From: Blautia pseudococcoides
GTDB taxonomy: Bacteria; Bacillota; Clostridia; Lachnospirales; Lachnospiraceae
Assembly: GCF_001689125.2 (NCBI RefSeq)
Contig: NZ_CP015405.2
Coordinates: 4,173,501-4,237,500 of the forward strand
DNA length: 64,000 nucleotides
Direction: 5' to 3'
This document shows, in pieces, positions 1 through 8,878 of the stretch. Positions within the stretch are counted from its first letter, which is position 1. Each line of letters begins with the position of its first letter. The position numbers and the translations under genes were made by a program. The notes under the pieces are model-generated. The model was given only the letters and a program-made list of their open reading frames with translations. It searched no databases and was not told where the DNA came from.

Positions 1-422
1 CACTGTTTCACCAGCTCTTTCAGACACGCAAGAACTCCCGCATAGTTTGGGTCATAGGGATTTTCAGGCATATATCCCACGTGTGTAGCCACATCCTTAA
101 CATGGATCATAGCAGCGAATGCAACGCCCTTCTGCAGCATTTTCACCCGCTCGAAACGAAACGCCTCGGGCACAAGTCCCAGGGTAAGCTGGCCGTCATA
201 GAAATCCCATACTCTTGGACCTTCCCACCCGCACCAGAATGCCGTGATATCCACATCATGGTGTTTGGCAGCCGCATTGACCTGATCTGCAGTCTCCTGG
301 TTCATGATCTCTTTATCCCAGCAAACAAGCTGGCAGCTCTCCATTCCCATGGAACGCAGCTCCGCGAATTTGGCATCCACATCCGTATCCCGGAAAATTT
401 CGATCAAAACTCCTACTCTCAT
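1..422 (-). CDS. Sugar phosphate isomerase/epimerase, 3' end outside window
   Basis: The translated fragment begins MRVGVLIEIFRDTDVDAKF and runs 140 codons to the window edge without a stop. The opening strand, the FRDTDVDAKFAELRSMGMES helix and the following TFWCGW-like strand (here ITAFWCGWEG) fit the xylose-isomerase-like TIM-barrel family, which isomerises or epimerises sugars, keto-sugars and inositol derivatives. Only about half of a usual 270-290 residue protein is present, so metal ligands in the C-terminal half cannot be checked. The ATG follows GAGAGGTATTT, a modest ribosome binding site. It is the last visible gene of the operon that starts at 4618 and lies 26 bases after the second permease gene, so it probably acts on the imported sugar. 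Confidence 0.75.
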   Translation of the reverse strand, partial: MRVGVLIEIFRDTDVDAKFAELRSMGMESCQLVCWDKEIMNQETADQVNAAAKHHDVDITAFWCGWEGPRVWDFYDGQLTLGLVPEAFRFERVKMLQKGVAFAAMIHVKDVATHVGYMPENPYDPNYAGVLACLKELVKQ

Positions 423-448
423 AAATAAATACCTCTCTTTTTCTTTTC

Positions 449-1276
449 TCAACCTTTCACTGCACCCGCTGTAATTCCGCCTACAATGTGTTTCTGCATG
501 ATCACGAAGAAGATCAAACTGGGGATCATGGACATCACAATACCGGGCAGAGCATGTTCCCAGTCGGCCGTCTGTGCGGAGAACTGCATATAAAGGGCGT
601 TCTGTATGTTCATCGCCTTGGCATTTCCGCCTACGATCAACTGGTTGGTAATGATATCATTCCAGGTAGCCAGGGTATCCAGAACCACAACCGTGGTCAG
701 GATAGGCTTCAGCAGCGGCAGCACAATGTTAAAGTACGTTCTGACCTTGCTGGCACCGTCAATACAGGCGCACTCTTCCAGCTCAATAGGTACATTTTTT
801 ACAAATCCGTGGATCATGTAAACAGCCAGGGGCATACAGAGTCCTGTACTCACCAGTATATAGCCAATCTTACTTCCTGTCATTCCAAGATTTGCAACCA
901 GTCTCGTCAGCGTGATCATGTAGGACTGGAACGGCACCATCATAGGGATAATGATCAGCACAAAGCACACGCCTGACAGTTTCCCTTTTGTCCTGGCCAG
1001 CTTATACGCAGCCATAGGTGCCAGCAGCGCAATGATCAGCACTGTACATATGGTATATAGCAGCGTATTTCCGATCAGCAGCGGAAAGTCAAACTTAGTC
1101 CATGTCTCAATATACATATTCAGACTCCAGCTCTTAGGAAGGGCCAGGAATTCCTGCAGCATATCATTATACGGTTTAAACGAGTTAATAAATATCAGAA
1201 GCAGGGGCATCAGCCAGAACACGGAACATATGAACACAATAATGGAAAGAACGCTTATTTTTCCCGCTTTTTTCAT
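449..1276 (-). CDS. Carbohydrate ABC transporter permease, MalG type
   Basis: This 275-residue integral membrane protein has an N-terminal membrane segment (about residues 8-30), further hydrophobic segments, and the EAA loop EECACIDGASKVRTYFNIVL that docks to the ATPase, placing it in the MalG/UgpE-like inner permease family. It would form the membrane channel of a sugar importer with the MalF-type partner encoded just upstream. Its ATG overlaps the partner's TAA by one base (TAATG), so the two are translationally coupled. No ATPase gene is present in the operon; such CUT1 systems commonly share a multitask ATPase such as MsmX encoded elsewhere (family knowledge). Confidence 0.9.
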   Translation of the reverse strand: MKKAGKISVLSIIVFICSVFWLMPLLLIFINSFKPYNDMLQEFLALPKSWSLNMYIETWTKFDFPLLIGNTLLYTICTVLIIALLAPMAAYKLARTKGKLSGVCFVLIIIPMMVPFQSYMITLTRLVANLGMTGSKIGYILVSTGLCMPLAVYMIHGFVKNVPIELEECACIDGASKVRTYFNIVLPLLKPILTTVVVLDTLATWNDIITNQLIVGGNAKAMNIQNALYMQFSAQTADWEHALPGIVMSMIPSLIFFVIMQKHIVGGITAGAVKG

Positions 1277-2160
1277 TATGCCTCTACCTCCTTACTCTTG
1301 GTCACTTTAAGCTGTATTACTGTTACGATCAGAACAAACATTACAAATACAAGGGATTTCGCGGTTGCCATTCCATACCGGTTGTTGACAAACGCCTCTT
1401 TATAAATATTGTACGCCACAGATATCGTGGAGTTCGCCGGACCACCCTTGGTAAATACCATGATCACATCAAACAACTTGAACGCAAACGTCAGAGATGT
1501 AAGCATACAGATGGAAACCGCCGGCATGATCAGAGGCACTGTCACTTTTCTTAGAACCTGGAACTTATTGGCACCGTCTATTTTCGCGGCTTCGATCAAT
1601 TCTTTCGGCACCGCAATAATACCCGCTATGTAATTCACCATATAAAATCCAAGATTCTGCCACACCGTCATGATCACCACAACAAAGAATGCCAGTTTAG
1701 CCGTACCAAGCCAGCTCCAGTTAAACATCTCCCATCCTGTCACCTGATACAGCGCCTCAAATCCCGGACCCAGAATAAATTTCCAGATCAAGCTGATCGC
1801 AGTCAAACTGATGATGTACGGGATATAATAAAACGCACGTCCTACACTTGAACTCTTCTTCTCTTTCGCCATGACCAGCGCCACCGTAAGAGAGAGCACG
1901 TTTACGATCACAACATAGAACACTGAGAATTTCAGTGTAAACGCAGTACTCTTCCAAAACAGCGCATCGTTGGTAAATATATTTACAAAGTTCTGAAGTC
2001 CCACAAACTCCATATCCTTACTGATTCCATTCCAGTCAAACACAGAATAATACAGATTCATCAGAAACGGCACATCTGTGGAAAAAAGAACAAACGCCAC
2101 TGCCGGAAACACAAACAATGCAAATATCAATAAATCTTTTGTTTTTCCTTTGCCTTTCAC
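1276..2160 (-). CDS. Carbohydrate ABC transporter permease, MalF type
   Basis: This is a permease of about 294 residues with six expected membrane segments and the EAA loop ELIEAAKIDGANKFQVLRKV. A longer in-frame reading to an ATG at 2244 exists, but its extra N terminus (MRLQRPRFLRR...) runs through the transcription terminator at 2219-2253. The GTG at 2160 sits seven bases after GGAGG and gives a natural start, VKGKGKTKDLLIFALF. It pairs with the MalG-type permease that overlaps its stop. The substrate is not evident from sequence; the oxidoreductase and isomerase genes of the operon suggest a sugar or inositol-like compound that is oxidised or isomerised after entry. Confidence 0.88.
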   Translation of the reverse strand: MKGKGKTKDLLIFALFVFPAVAFVLFSTDVPFLMNLYYSVFDWNGISKDMEFVGLQNFVNIFTNDALFWKSTAFTLKFSVFYVVIVNVLSLTVALVMAKEKKSSSVGRAFYYIPYIISLTAISLIWKFILGPGFEALYQVTGWEMFNWSWLGTAKLAFFVVVIMTVWQNLGFYMVNYIAGIIAVPKELIEAAKIDGANKFQVLRKVTVPLIMPAVSICMLTSLTFAFKLFDVIMVFTKGGPANSTISVAYNIYKEAFVNNRYGMATAKSLVFVMFVLIVTVIQLKVTKSKEVEA

Positions 2161-2218
2161 TTTCACGCCTCCAAATTTCCCCTTTCCGAAACAGCAGACC
2201 GCACTGTCCGCCCGTCTT

Positions 2219-2253
2219 AAAAAACGGGGCCGTTGCAGCCGCAACAGCCCCGT
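2219..2253 (-). terminator. Intra-operon terminator between binding protein and permeases
   Basis: On the minus strand a stem with arms ACGGGGC and GCCCCGT, extended inside by GTTGC/GCAAC, is followed by six T residues. It lies 34 bases after the stop of the solute-binding protein and before the first permease. It should end most transcripts and let some read through, giving more binding protein than permease. Confidence 0.8.
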
Positions 2254-2286
2254 CCGGTCATCGTTACCCCGCCGCAGTTTCCAGCT

Positions 2287-3561
2287 TTACTGTACAACCC
2301 ATCCGTTCTGGAATTCTTCAGTTACCTGTTCCGCAGTCATATCACCTGTCATATAAGCCTGCAGTGCCGGTCCCACAATGTCGCCGTATCCGTTTGGCTC
2401 GATAGTATGGATCCATCCGTTTGTCTTGCCTTCTTCCACATATGTGGATGCATCGTTAGCAAGGGCGCCCTTTACATCCATATCTGTCTTTGCACCGGGA
2501 ACAGCGCCGACACCGTCACACATCCATTTCTGGCCCTCCTCAGATGTGAGGATGTATTCCAGATATTCTTTTGCCAGATCAAGGTTTTCGGAATCTTTGT
2601 TTACAAGGTATGTCCAGTTACAGGAGGACAGCAATGTGACATCCTCTGCGTTATCACTTACCGGGCAGGGAAGGAATCCCAGGTTCGCGTCCGGATTGAA
2701 GGAATCCAGTGTGGACTGGCACCAGTCACCCATATGGATAATGGCTGCCTCGCCATTTGCAAGCATGTTCTCACTTGTCTCCCAGTCAACCTCAAGAGGC
2801 TTGTCCGGTCCGTATTTTACAGCCAGGTCCAGAAGACGGAATACGTTCTGGAAATTTTTCAGATCTTTGAATTTCATATCTCCGCTGTTCAGTTTCTCTA
2901 CAACACCCTTAGCGTCCAGGGATTTGTCCATCATGTAATGTGTGGACAACTGCTGCAGCACCCATGTTTCTTTTGCCGCAAGTGCAAATGCGGTGATGCC
3001 TGCTGCATCTAACTTCTCGCAGGCTGCTTCCAGCTCATCCATGGTTTTCGGAAGTTCTGTGATCCCTGCTTTTTCAAACAAATCTTTGTTGTAGATCATT
3101 CCCATATTTTCATAAGTCCAGGGCAGGGACATGATTTTTCCGTCAGCGTCTCTTCCTGTCTCCAAAGCCGCCTCATTAAATTTATCCAGGACTTCCTTGT
3201 CATCCGTCCAGTCATAAGCGTATTCATAATATTTCTGTGCTGATGTTCCGGACTCCACGTCAAACACATCCGGGATATCCCCTGAGTTAATACGTGACTG
3301 AAGAAGTGTGTTGCTGTCATTGGCAGCGTGCTGTACTTCAATCTTAACGCCAGGGTGTGATTCCTCGAACTTTTTGGCCATCTCCGCATACTCATCCAGG
3401 CCGTAAGCATGGGCATCGAATACCTTCAGGGTAATCTCCCCGCTGCTGTCTTTGCTGTCCTTTTTCGCCTGGCTCTTAGCCTCATCTGAGCCGCCGCAGG
3501 CTGTCAGGCAGGATGCTGCCAATGCCGCTGTCATCAGAACCGCCAGTGTTTTCTTCATCAT
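2287..3561 (-). CDS. Extracellular sugar-binding lipoprotein of ABC importer
   Basis: The 424-residue protein begins with a lipoprotein signal peptide (MMKKTLAVLMTAALAASC) and lipobox LTAC followed by GG, so the mature protein would be anchored by its cysteine to the outer face of the membrane. The core, with ITLKVFDAHAYGLDEYAEMA, FEESHPGVKIEVQ and the INSGDIPDVFDVESG segment, is typical of family 1 extracellular solute-binding proteins (MalE-like, SBP_bac_1) for carbohydrates. AAGGAGG lies seven bases before the first ATG. It would deliver substrate to the two permeases encoded downstream. The ligand is unknown. Confidence 0.92.
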   Translation of the reverse strand: MMKKTLAVLMTAALAASCLTACGGSDEAKSQAKKDSKDSSGEITLKVFDAHAYGLDEYAEMAKKFEESHPGVKIEVQHAANDSNTLLQSRINSGDIPDVFDVESGTSAQKYYEYAYDWTDDKEVLDKFNEAALETGRDADGKIMSLPWTYENMGMIYNKDLFEKAGITELPKTMDELEAACEKLDAAGITAFALAAKETWVLQQLSTHYMMDKSLDAKGVVEKLNSGDMKFKDLKNFQNVFRLLDLAVKYGPDKPLEVDWETSENMLANGEAAIIHMGDWCQSTLDSFNPDANLGFLPCPVSDNAEDVTLLSSCNWTYLVNKDSENLDLAKEYLEYILTSEEGQKWMCDGVGAVPGAKTDMDVKGALANDASTYVEEGKTNGWIHTIEPNGYGDIVGPALQAYMTGDMTAEQVTEEFQNGWVVQ

Positions 3562-3592
3562 AATTTTTCCTCCTTGAAATATATCATTATTT

Positions 3593-4618
3593 TTATTTCC
3601 TTTTCACATATTCCTTTGCCCGTCTCCACTCTTCAATTCCCTGACGGACCGATTTAATTCCTTCTTCCAGAGGCGCAACCTCCACTTCTCTGCCGTCCCG
3701 GAGACATTCAATAAAATATTTGATCTCCGTGTAGTACGGTCCCAGGTTGGAAACATTGATCCCCGCCGAATCATCCTTCACGTTATATTCCCGCTCAAGC
3801 TGGGGATACTCAATGGTTCCGTCATTTTTATAAACTGCCAGCGGTTTTTCCTCCCGCCCGCGGAATACAATACTTGCCTCCTCAAAGCATGCATGGAAAC
3901 TGGCCTCAAAAGGAAGCGCGGAGCTGATATCCCAGATTCCCTCTGTCACTGCAAACACTTTTCCGAATTCATATGTAGTAAAAATCTGGTTGATCATTCC
4001 GGTTTCAAATGCAGTTGCCCTTACATCAAAGGAATCCGGTTCTCCCAGCATATATCTGAGAAAATCCAGGTCATGTACATGGAGGTCCAGAACAACAGAA
4101 CCGCTCTTGTCCTCTTTATGGAACCAGTCCTCAAATCCCCAGGCCGCGTCACCGCTTACCCTCTGCATGGTAATGGATTTCAGCTCACCATATCTGCCTG
4201 TGTCATAACAATCTTTCAGATACCGGTATTCATCAAAGGAACGAACCACCTGGCCCACCATAACCTGCACCTTGTTTCTCGTCTTAGCATCCAGAAGCTT
4301 TTGTGCTTCCTCCTCTTTCAGACATACCGGCTTCTCCACAAACACATTGATCCCTCTGTCCATGGCTGCCACAGCATGTTCTGTGTGAAGATAACTGGGA
4401 AGACAGATATGTACGCTGTCCAGCGTCTCCGCTTCCAGAAGTTCCATGCCCCTCTTGTAGAGTCTGGCGTTCGGCCATTGTTCTGCTGCCTTCTCAAGAA
4501 ATTCCGGCCTGCAGTCTGCCAGGGCTGTTACTTCAACATCCATCTTGGATGACAGTGCTTTCAGCGACAGGTTGTGAGTAGTTCCCATACCTCCGCATCC
4601 GATTAATCCCACTTTCAT
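3593..4618 (-). CDS. Gfo/Idh/MocA family NAD(P)-dependent oxidoreductase
   Basis: This 341-residue protein starts with a Rossmann nucleotide-binding motif (MKVGLIGCGGMGTTHNLSL), has the family signature VFVEKPVCLKEEEA near residue 100, and then a C-terminal alpha/beta substrate domain. Members oxidise or reduce sugars, inositols or sugar-derived ketones. It is the first gene of the operon, 31 bases upstream of the binding-protein gene, and the upstream region diverges from a ROK regulator. A second family member lies at 7722-8780. The pairing with a sugar isomerase suggests keto-sugar or inositol-type catabolism; this is inference. Confidence 0.9.
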   Translation of the reverse strand: MKVGLIGCGGMGTTHNLSLKALSSKMDVEVTALADCRPEFLEKAAEQWPNARLYKRGMELLEAETLDSVHICLPSYLHTEHAVAAMDRGINVFVEKPVCLKEEEAQKLLDAKTRNKVQVMVGQVVRSFDEYRYLKDCYDTGRYGELKSITMQRVSGDAAWGFEDWFHKEDKSGSVVLDLHVHDLDFLRYMLGEPDSFDVRATAFETGMINQIFTTYEFGKVFAVTEGIWDISSALPFEASFHACFEEASIVFRGREEKPLAVYKNDGTIEYPQLEREYNVKDDSAGINVSNLGPYYTEIKYFIECLRDGREVEVAPLEEGIKSVRQGIEEWRRAKEYVKRK

Positions 4619-4731
4619 CTCATCATCCTCTTTTCTTTTTGTTTGTCCAGTGACCTTACTAATAAATTTTAAAATTAAAAGCCTCGCCGCCGTTTTAGCT
4701 GTTTTTGGCTTTTGCTGATGTAAAATTTATT

Positions 4732-4840
4732 CATTTGATAGCTATACAATAGCATCTGATATCATATATGTCAATATATTTTTACGTCTTTGTTGGCACT
4801 TAATGTAATTTACGACATTTTCAACATTTTATAGCTATAC
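4732..4840. promoter_or_regulatory. Divergent control region with repeated TAGCTATAC motif
   Basis: The 471-base gap between the oxidoreductase (minus) and the first ROK gene (plus) is AT-rich and has no coding signal. It carries a direct repeat, CATTTGATAGCTATAC at 4732-4747 and CATTTTATAGCTATAC at 4825-4840 (15 of 16 bases the same, 93 bases apart, with a palindromic TAGCTA core). A separate inverted repeat TGTGACTTTTCACA lies at 4991-5004. They are candidate operators for the neighbouring ROK regulators. A possible plus-strand promoter TTGCAT-17-TAGCAT lies shortly before the ROK gene. Confidence 0.45.
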
Positions 4841-5089
4841 TTTTTGTGCATATTTTATATTGTTCTGCCTTATTCCTATGACATTACAATTTATTTCCAC
4901 TATTTTCCTTCTTCCATCAATCATATTCATAGTATATCATGGCTCACATTCATCATTTCATGTAAAAATCTTCATATCTCCCATCTTTTATGTGACTTTT
5001 CACAAATAATATTGCATATCTTCTAGTTTTATGGTAGCATTCAATTAATAATACCACTTTACAATTGAACTCACAGAGGAGGTGAGCAT

Positions 5090-6295
5090 ACGAAACTTCT
5101 GACACAGCAGGTGATCAAGAACACCAATATGAAACACCTGTATTCCTCCATATACATCGAAAACGGAATATCACGCACAGAACTGGCCAGACGGACCCAT
5201 CTCAGCAAAACCACTGTATCCACACTGGTGGACGAACTGATCGAGGGGGAGTTTATTGCCGATGAAGGTACCTCCCACTCCGATTGCGTCGGCAGAAAGC
5301 CCAACTGCCTGAAGGCACAGACAAACCAACACTATGTGATCGTCATAAGCTGGGTGGACAATATTGCAGAGGCCCATGTGGTGGATGTAGCCGGCACCTC
5401 TGTCTACAGTACACGTTTAAAACTAGAAAAAGGACAGACCTATATCTCCCTGTCAAAGATCTGCGTTTGCAGGGATATCCTGTCCAAGTTTGATCCAAAA
5501 CGGATTCTGGGCATCTGTGTTGTAGTGTCTGCCATGATAGATGCGGTGCGAAACGAGATATATTCCACAACCCTGAGCCTTGGCCCGGGAGGAGGCGGTA
5601 ATCTCATACATGAACTGAGCTTTGCCTTTCCGGATTATCCCGTAGCCCTGCTGGAGGACACTGCCTGCTATGCCTACGCGGAAAAAATATATACGCAGGT
5701 CAAAGAAAAAAACTTTGCTTTCATTAATTTCGGACGGGGCATCGGCGCAACCATATTTATAGAAGGGAACATGCTGGGCAAGGCCAGCGGCTCTGTCACC
5801 CAGTTCGGGCATTATTCGGTCACTCCCAAAGGCCCCTTATGTATATGCGGCAACCACGGCTGCCTGGAGGCCATGTTCTCGGAATCGCAGATAAAGGCCC
5901 GTCTGGAAGAGTCAGGCAAAAAAAGCTGCCTCCTGGGACGCGCGGCCATTACATTTGAGGATTTGGGCAAAGCCGCGCTCTACAAAGATCCCGCCGCCAT
6001 CCACACACTGGAGATAATGGCCAGGGACCTGGCGCTGGCGCTGAGCAACTTGATCTGTATTGTAAACCCGGAACTTATTATCCTGGGAGGAAAAGGGCAG
6101 CATCTAGGTACATTATTTTTGGAGGAGGTACAGAGTTCACTGAGAGATGTAGGGTTCCGGCGAATGGTAGACTTTTCCGGATTAAGGTATTCCCAGCTTC
6201 AAAGCGATGCCTATCTAAACGGTGCCATGAAATATTTCTTTGACACCTATTATTCCTTCCTGGAACCAAAGCCAGGCGCCTTCTATATCGGATGA
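5090..6295 (+). CDS. ROK family transcriptional regulator, apparent ACG start
   Basis: The protein combines an N-terminal winged-helix domain (GISRTELARRTHLSKTTVST) with a ROK sugar-kinase-like domain and the zinc motif CICGNHGCLE. This is the layout of NagC/XylR-type regulators that sense sugars or sugar phosphates. The first ordinary start codon is a GTG at 5111 with no ribosome binding site. Alignment with the paralog at 6473 places the start at ACG (5090), six bases after AGGAGGT: ACG-AAA-CTT-CTG-ACA-CAG-CAG here against ATG-AAA-CTA-GTC-AAT-CAA-CAA there. From ACG the protein would be 401 residues, close to the paralog's 398. The gene diverges from the sugar operon and probably controls it. 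Confidence 0.85.
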   Translation, partial: TKLLTQQVIKNTNMKHLYSSIYIENGISRTELARRTHLSKTTVSTLVDELIEGEFIADEGTSHSDCVGRKPNCLKAQTNQHYVIVISWVDNIAEAHVVDVAGTSVYSTRLKLEKGQTYISLSKICVCRDILSKFDPKRILGICVVVSAMIDAVRNEIYSTTLSLGPGGGGNLIHELSFAFPDYPVALLEDTACYAYAEKIYTQVKEKNFAFINFGRGIGATIFIEGNMLGKASGSVTQFGHYSVTPKGPLCICGNHGCLEAMFSESQIKARLEESGKKSCLLGRAAITFEDLGKAALYKDPAAIHTLEIMARDLALALSNLICIVNPELIILGGKGQHLGTLFLEEVQSSLRDVGFRRMVDFSGLRYSQLQSDAYLNGAMKYFFDTYYSFLEPKPGAFYIG

Positions 6296-6472
6296 CGGCA
6301 CAGCCGGAATTCCACAAAGTGTTTTCATGCAGAACACAGGATTTTATTTGTTCCTAATGCTTTTTTGTGATATGTTTAGAGTAAGTCAATTGTTACCGTC
6401 CCATGGGCTGCGCGCTGCAGGCCTGTCACGTAACAGGATATTATTAATGAAGCAAAGGGAAAGCAGGATACT

Positions 6473-7669
6473 ATGAAACTAGTCAATCAACAATTAATCA
6501 AAAATACCAATTTAAAACAGCTTTACAATTCCATCTACCAAAACCCCGGAACGTCAAGAGCACAGTTGTCCAAAGACTCTCATTTGAGCAAAACTGCTGT
6601 CTCCTCACTGGTGGATGAATTGATCGCCCGAAAGTTTGTATATGATTCAGGGACAGGGGGAAGCACCACTGTGGGACGAAAGCCCAACAGCCTGCTCCTC
6701 CGTGCGGAGCAGTATTATGTAGCCGTGGTCTGTCTGGAGGAAGATAAGCTAAACGCAGCCCTGGTAGACATTACCGGGGCCTCCTTACTGCCTGCGCAGA
6801 TGGATGTTTCCTCACCGGAGGTTTATATCCCCCTGTGCCGGGATTACATACAGCAGACAGTGCTTGGACAGATCCAAAAGGAACAGCTGCTGGGAATCTG
6901 CATTGTGGTGCCTGCCATGATAGACCCTGACAAAAGAGAGATATTCGCCACAACCTTAAATCTTCCGCAAATGGATTTTGTGGGGGATATACAGCGTGCC
7001 TTCTCTGATTTTTCCGTCAACATACTAAATGATACTGCCTGCTTTGCTTACGCGGAAAAAGTCTACACACAGATTACAGAACAGGATTTCGCCTTTATAA
7101 ACTTCGGAAAAGGTATCGGAGCCACACTCTTCATCCGGAATGAAATGCTGGGGCACGCCTGTGCCTCTTACACGCAGTTTGGACACTATTCCATCAATCC
7201 CAAGGGAAAATTATGTTCCTGCGGAAACAGGGGATGCCTGGAACTGATGATAGGGGAGGGTTCCTTAAAGGACAGGATCGCCCAGACCGGCAGCAGTCCG
7301 GCATTTAAAAAATCATCCCCTGTCACATACGCGGATTTAGGACAGGCCAGCGTATACGGGGATGTGGTCTCCCGTAAGTTGATACGCGATATCGCCGATG
7401 AATTTTCCCAGGCACTGTGCAATCTGATCTGTATGGTGCACCCGAAGCTGATCATTATAGGGGGCAAGGGAAAAGACCTGGGACCAGTATTTTTACAGGA
7501 GATACAGGAATGTCTGCACACGACCGGTTTCCGCCGCATGGTAGATTCTGTCAGCGTGCGGTACAGCCTTCTGGATTCCGGCGCCCTGTACAATGGTGCC
7601 ATGAAGTATTTTTTTGATATTCATTATAATTTTACACAGGAGATGGACGGAAGCTTTTTCATCGGATAA
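6473..7669 (+). CDS. ROK family transcriptional regulator (paralog of upstream gene)
   Basis: This 398-residue regulator has the same layout as its neighbour: a helix-turn-helix around residues 20-50 (GTSRAQLSKDSHLSKTAVSS), a ROK domain with FINFGKGIGATLFI, and the zinc motif CSCGNRGCLE. The two proteins are similar throughout, including the C-terminal segment RRMVD...NGAMKYFFD, so they arose by tandem duplication. The gap between them is 177 bases with no evident terminator. A weak AGGA lies five bases before the ATG. The next gene, a Gfo/Idh/MocA oxidoreductase, is 52 bases downstream and may be co-transcribed. Confidence 0.92.
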   Translation: MKLVNQQLIKNTNLKQLYNSIYQNPGTSRAQLSKDSHLSKTAVSSLVDELIARKFVYDSGTGGSTTVGRKPNSLLLRAEQYYVAVVCLEEDKLNAALVDITGASLLPAQMDVSSPEVYIPLCRDYIQQTVLGQIQKEQLLGICIVVPAMIDPDKREIFATTLNLPQMDFVGDIQRAFSDFSVNILNDTACFAYAEKVYTQITEQDFAFINFGKGIGATLFIRNEMLGHACASYTQFGHYSINPKGKLCSCGNRGCLELMIGEGSLKDRIAQTGSSPAFKKSSPVTYADLGQASVYGDVVSRKLIRDIADEFSQALCNLICMVHPKLIIIGGKGKDLGPVFLQEIQECLHTTGFRRMVDSVSVRYSLLDSGALYNGAMKYFFDIHYNFTQEMDGSFFIG

Positions 7670-7721
7670 AAGGGTTACGCCCGAACGCGCCCATTTCCTT
7701 ATATGATAACGGAGGTATGAA

Positions 7722-8780
7722 ATGAAAAAACTCAGAGCTGCAATTATGGGCTGCGGAAGGATTTCCGTCTGCTACGAGGACGCGTTTAGGCGTCTTACGG
7801 ATCATGTGGAGCTTGTATGCGCCATAGATATTGACCAGGAGAAGGCAAAGGCCTTCGCGGAAAAATTCAATTGCCACTACTGCACAGACCTGGAAACCGC
7901 GCTGCCGTATGATCTTGATGTGATACACCTATGCCTTCCCCACTACCTGCATCCGGTCATGGCTGTAAAGGCTATGGAGGCAGGACTCCATGTTCTGACA
8001 GAAAAACCCATAGCCATTTCCCTGCAGGATGCGGATAAGATGATGGAGGCACAGCAGCGCACAGGAAAAAAACTGGGCGTCATATTCCAGACCAGATATA
8101 CAAAAAGTGTGGAAAAACTCAAAGAACTTATGGATGCCGGATATTTCGGACGCATCCTCTCTGCCCGCTCTTATCTTACCTGGAACCGTCCCCGCACCTA
8201 CTATGAGGGAAGCGACTGGAAAGGCACCTGGGACAGAGAGGGCGGCGGCGTGCTCATTGACCAGGCCATACACAGCATGGACCGGGTACGCTACATGCTG
8301 GGCAGCGATATTGAATGGATCGACGGAAGCATACACAACCACTGCCATGATACGGTAAAGGTGGAGGATGCCGCCGAGGCTGCCATCCAGTTTAAAAACG
8401 GCTGTATCTACAATCTCTATGCCTGCAATTCCTACGCCTCAGACGCTCCCATCACCATTGAATTCCAGGGAGAGAAAGGGCGCTGCGGCCTGATACAGGA
8501 TATGGGATTCTATGAGGCAGAGGGCTGTTACACTGAGATCCGCAACACTTACGAGACCACCAATGTAGGGCCGGATTACTGGGGCAGCAGCCATCATCTG
8601 CAGCTCAGAGACTTTTATGAGTCCATACTTCTTCACCGTCCTGTGGCGATAGATGCCATGGAGGGAAGAAAAACACTAGAGATGGTAAAAGGGATCTATT
8701 TGTCCTCTCTGAAAAGAGAACGAGTTTATCTTCCATTTGAGGATGTATGTTATAAGGATGTGGATATCCCTGTTGAGTAG
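7722..8780 (+). CDS. Gfo/Idh/MocA family NAD(P)-dependent oxidoreductase
   Basis: The 352-residue protein opens with the Rossmann motif AAIMGCGRISVCYEDAF, carries the family motif VLTEKPIAISLQDADKMM near residue 95, and has a C-terminal domain with GGGVLIDQAIHSMD, the conserved region that usually supplies the substrate-contacting histidine. GGAGGT lies five bases before the ATG. It belongs to the same broad family as 3593-4618 but is not a close copy, so the locus may carry out two oxidoreduction steps on one substrate. A bidirectional terminator follows. Confidence 0.9.
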   Translation: MKKLRAAIMGCGRISVCYEDAFRRLTDHVELVCAIDIDQEKAKAFAEKFNCHYCTDLETALPYDLDVIHLCLPHYLHPVMAVKAMEAGLHVLTEKPIAISLQDADKMMEAQQRTGKKLGVIFQTRYTKSVEKLKELMDAGYFGRILSARSYLTWNRPRTYYEGSDWKGTWDREGGGVLIDQAIHSMDRVRYMLGSDIEWIDGSIHNHCHDTVKVEDAAEAAIQFKNGCIYNLYACNSYASDAPITIEFQGEKGRCGLIQDMGFYEAEGCYTEIRNTYETTNVGPDYWGSSHHLQLRDFYESILLHRPVAIDAMEGRKTLEMVKGIYLSSLKRERVYLPFEDVCYKDVDIPVE

Positions 8781-8814
8781 AAAGAGAAAATCCGGGCGAT
8801 AAGATACCATTTAA

Positions 8815-8864
8815 AACCAGAAAACGGCGCAGCCGCAATGCTGCACCGTCTTCTGGTTCTTTTT
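8815..8864. terminator. Bidirectional terminator between convergent genes
   Basis: A long stem (outer arms AACCAG and CTGGTT, inner arms GCAGC and GCTGC) is followed on the plus strand by CTTTTT and preceded by an A-rich tract. It separates the convergent oxidoreductase and alpha-glucosidase genes. Confidence 0.8.
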
Positions 8865-8878
8865 ATTGTGTATATAGT

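Noticed and set aside
2161..2244. N-terminal extension of the MalF-type permease from ATG at 2244
   Set aside because: It would be translated from the terminator stem, looks unlike a permease start, and GGAGG points to GTG at 2160.
5083..5103. Six-codon GTG leader peptide before the ROK gene
   Set aside because: The GTG is part of the Shine-Dalgarno sequence itself, so it cannot be initiated from it.
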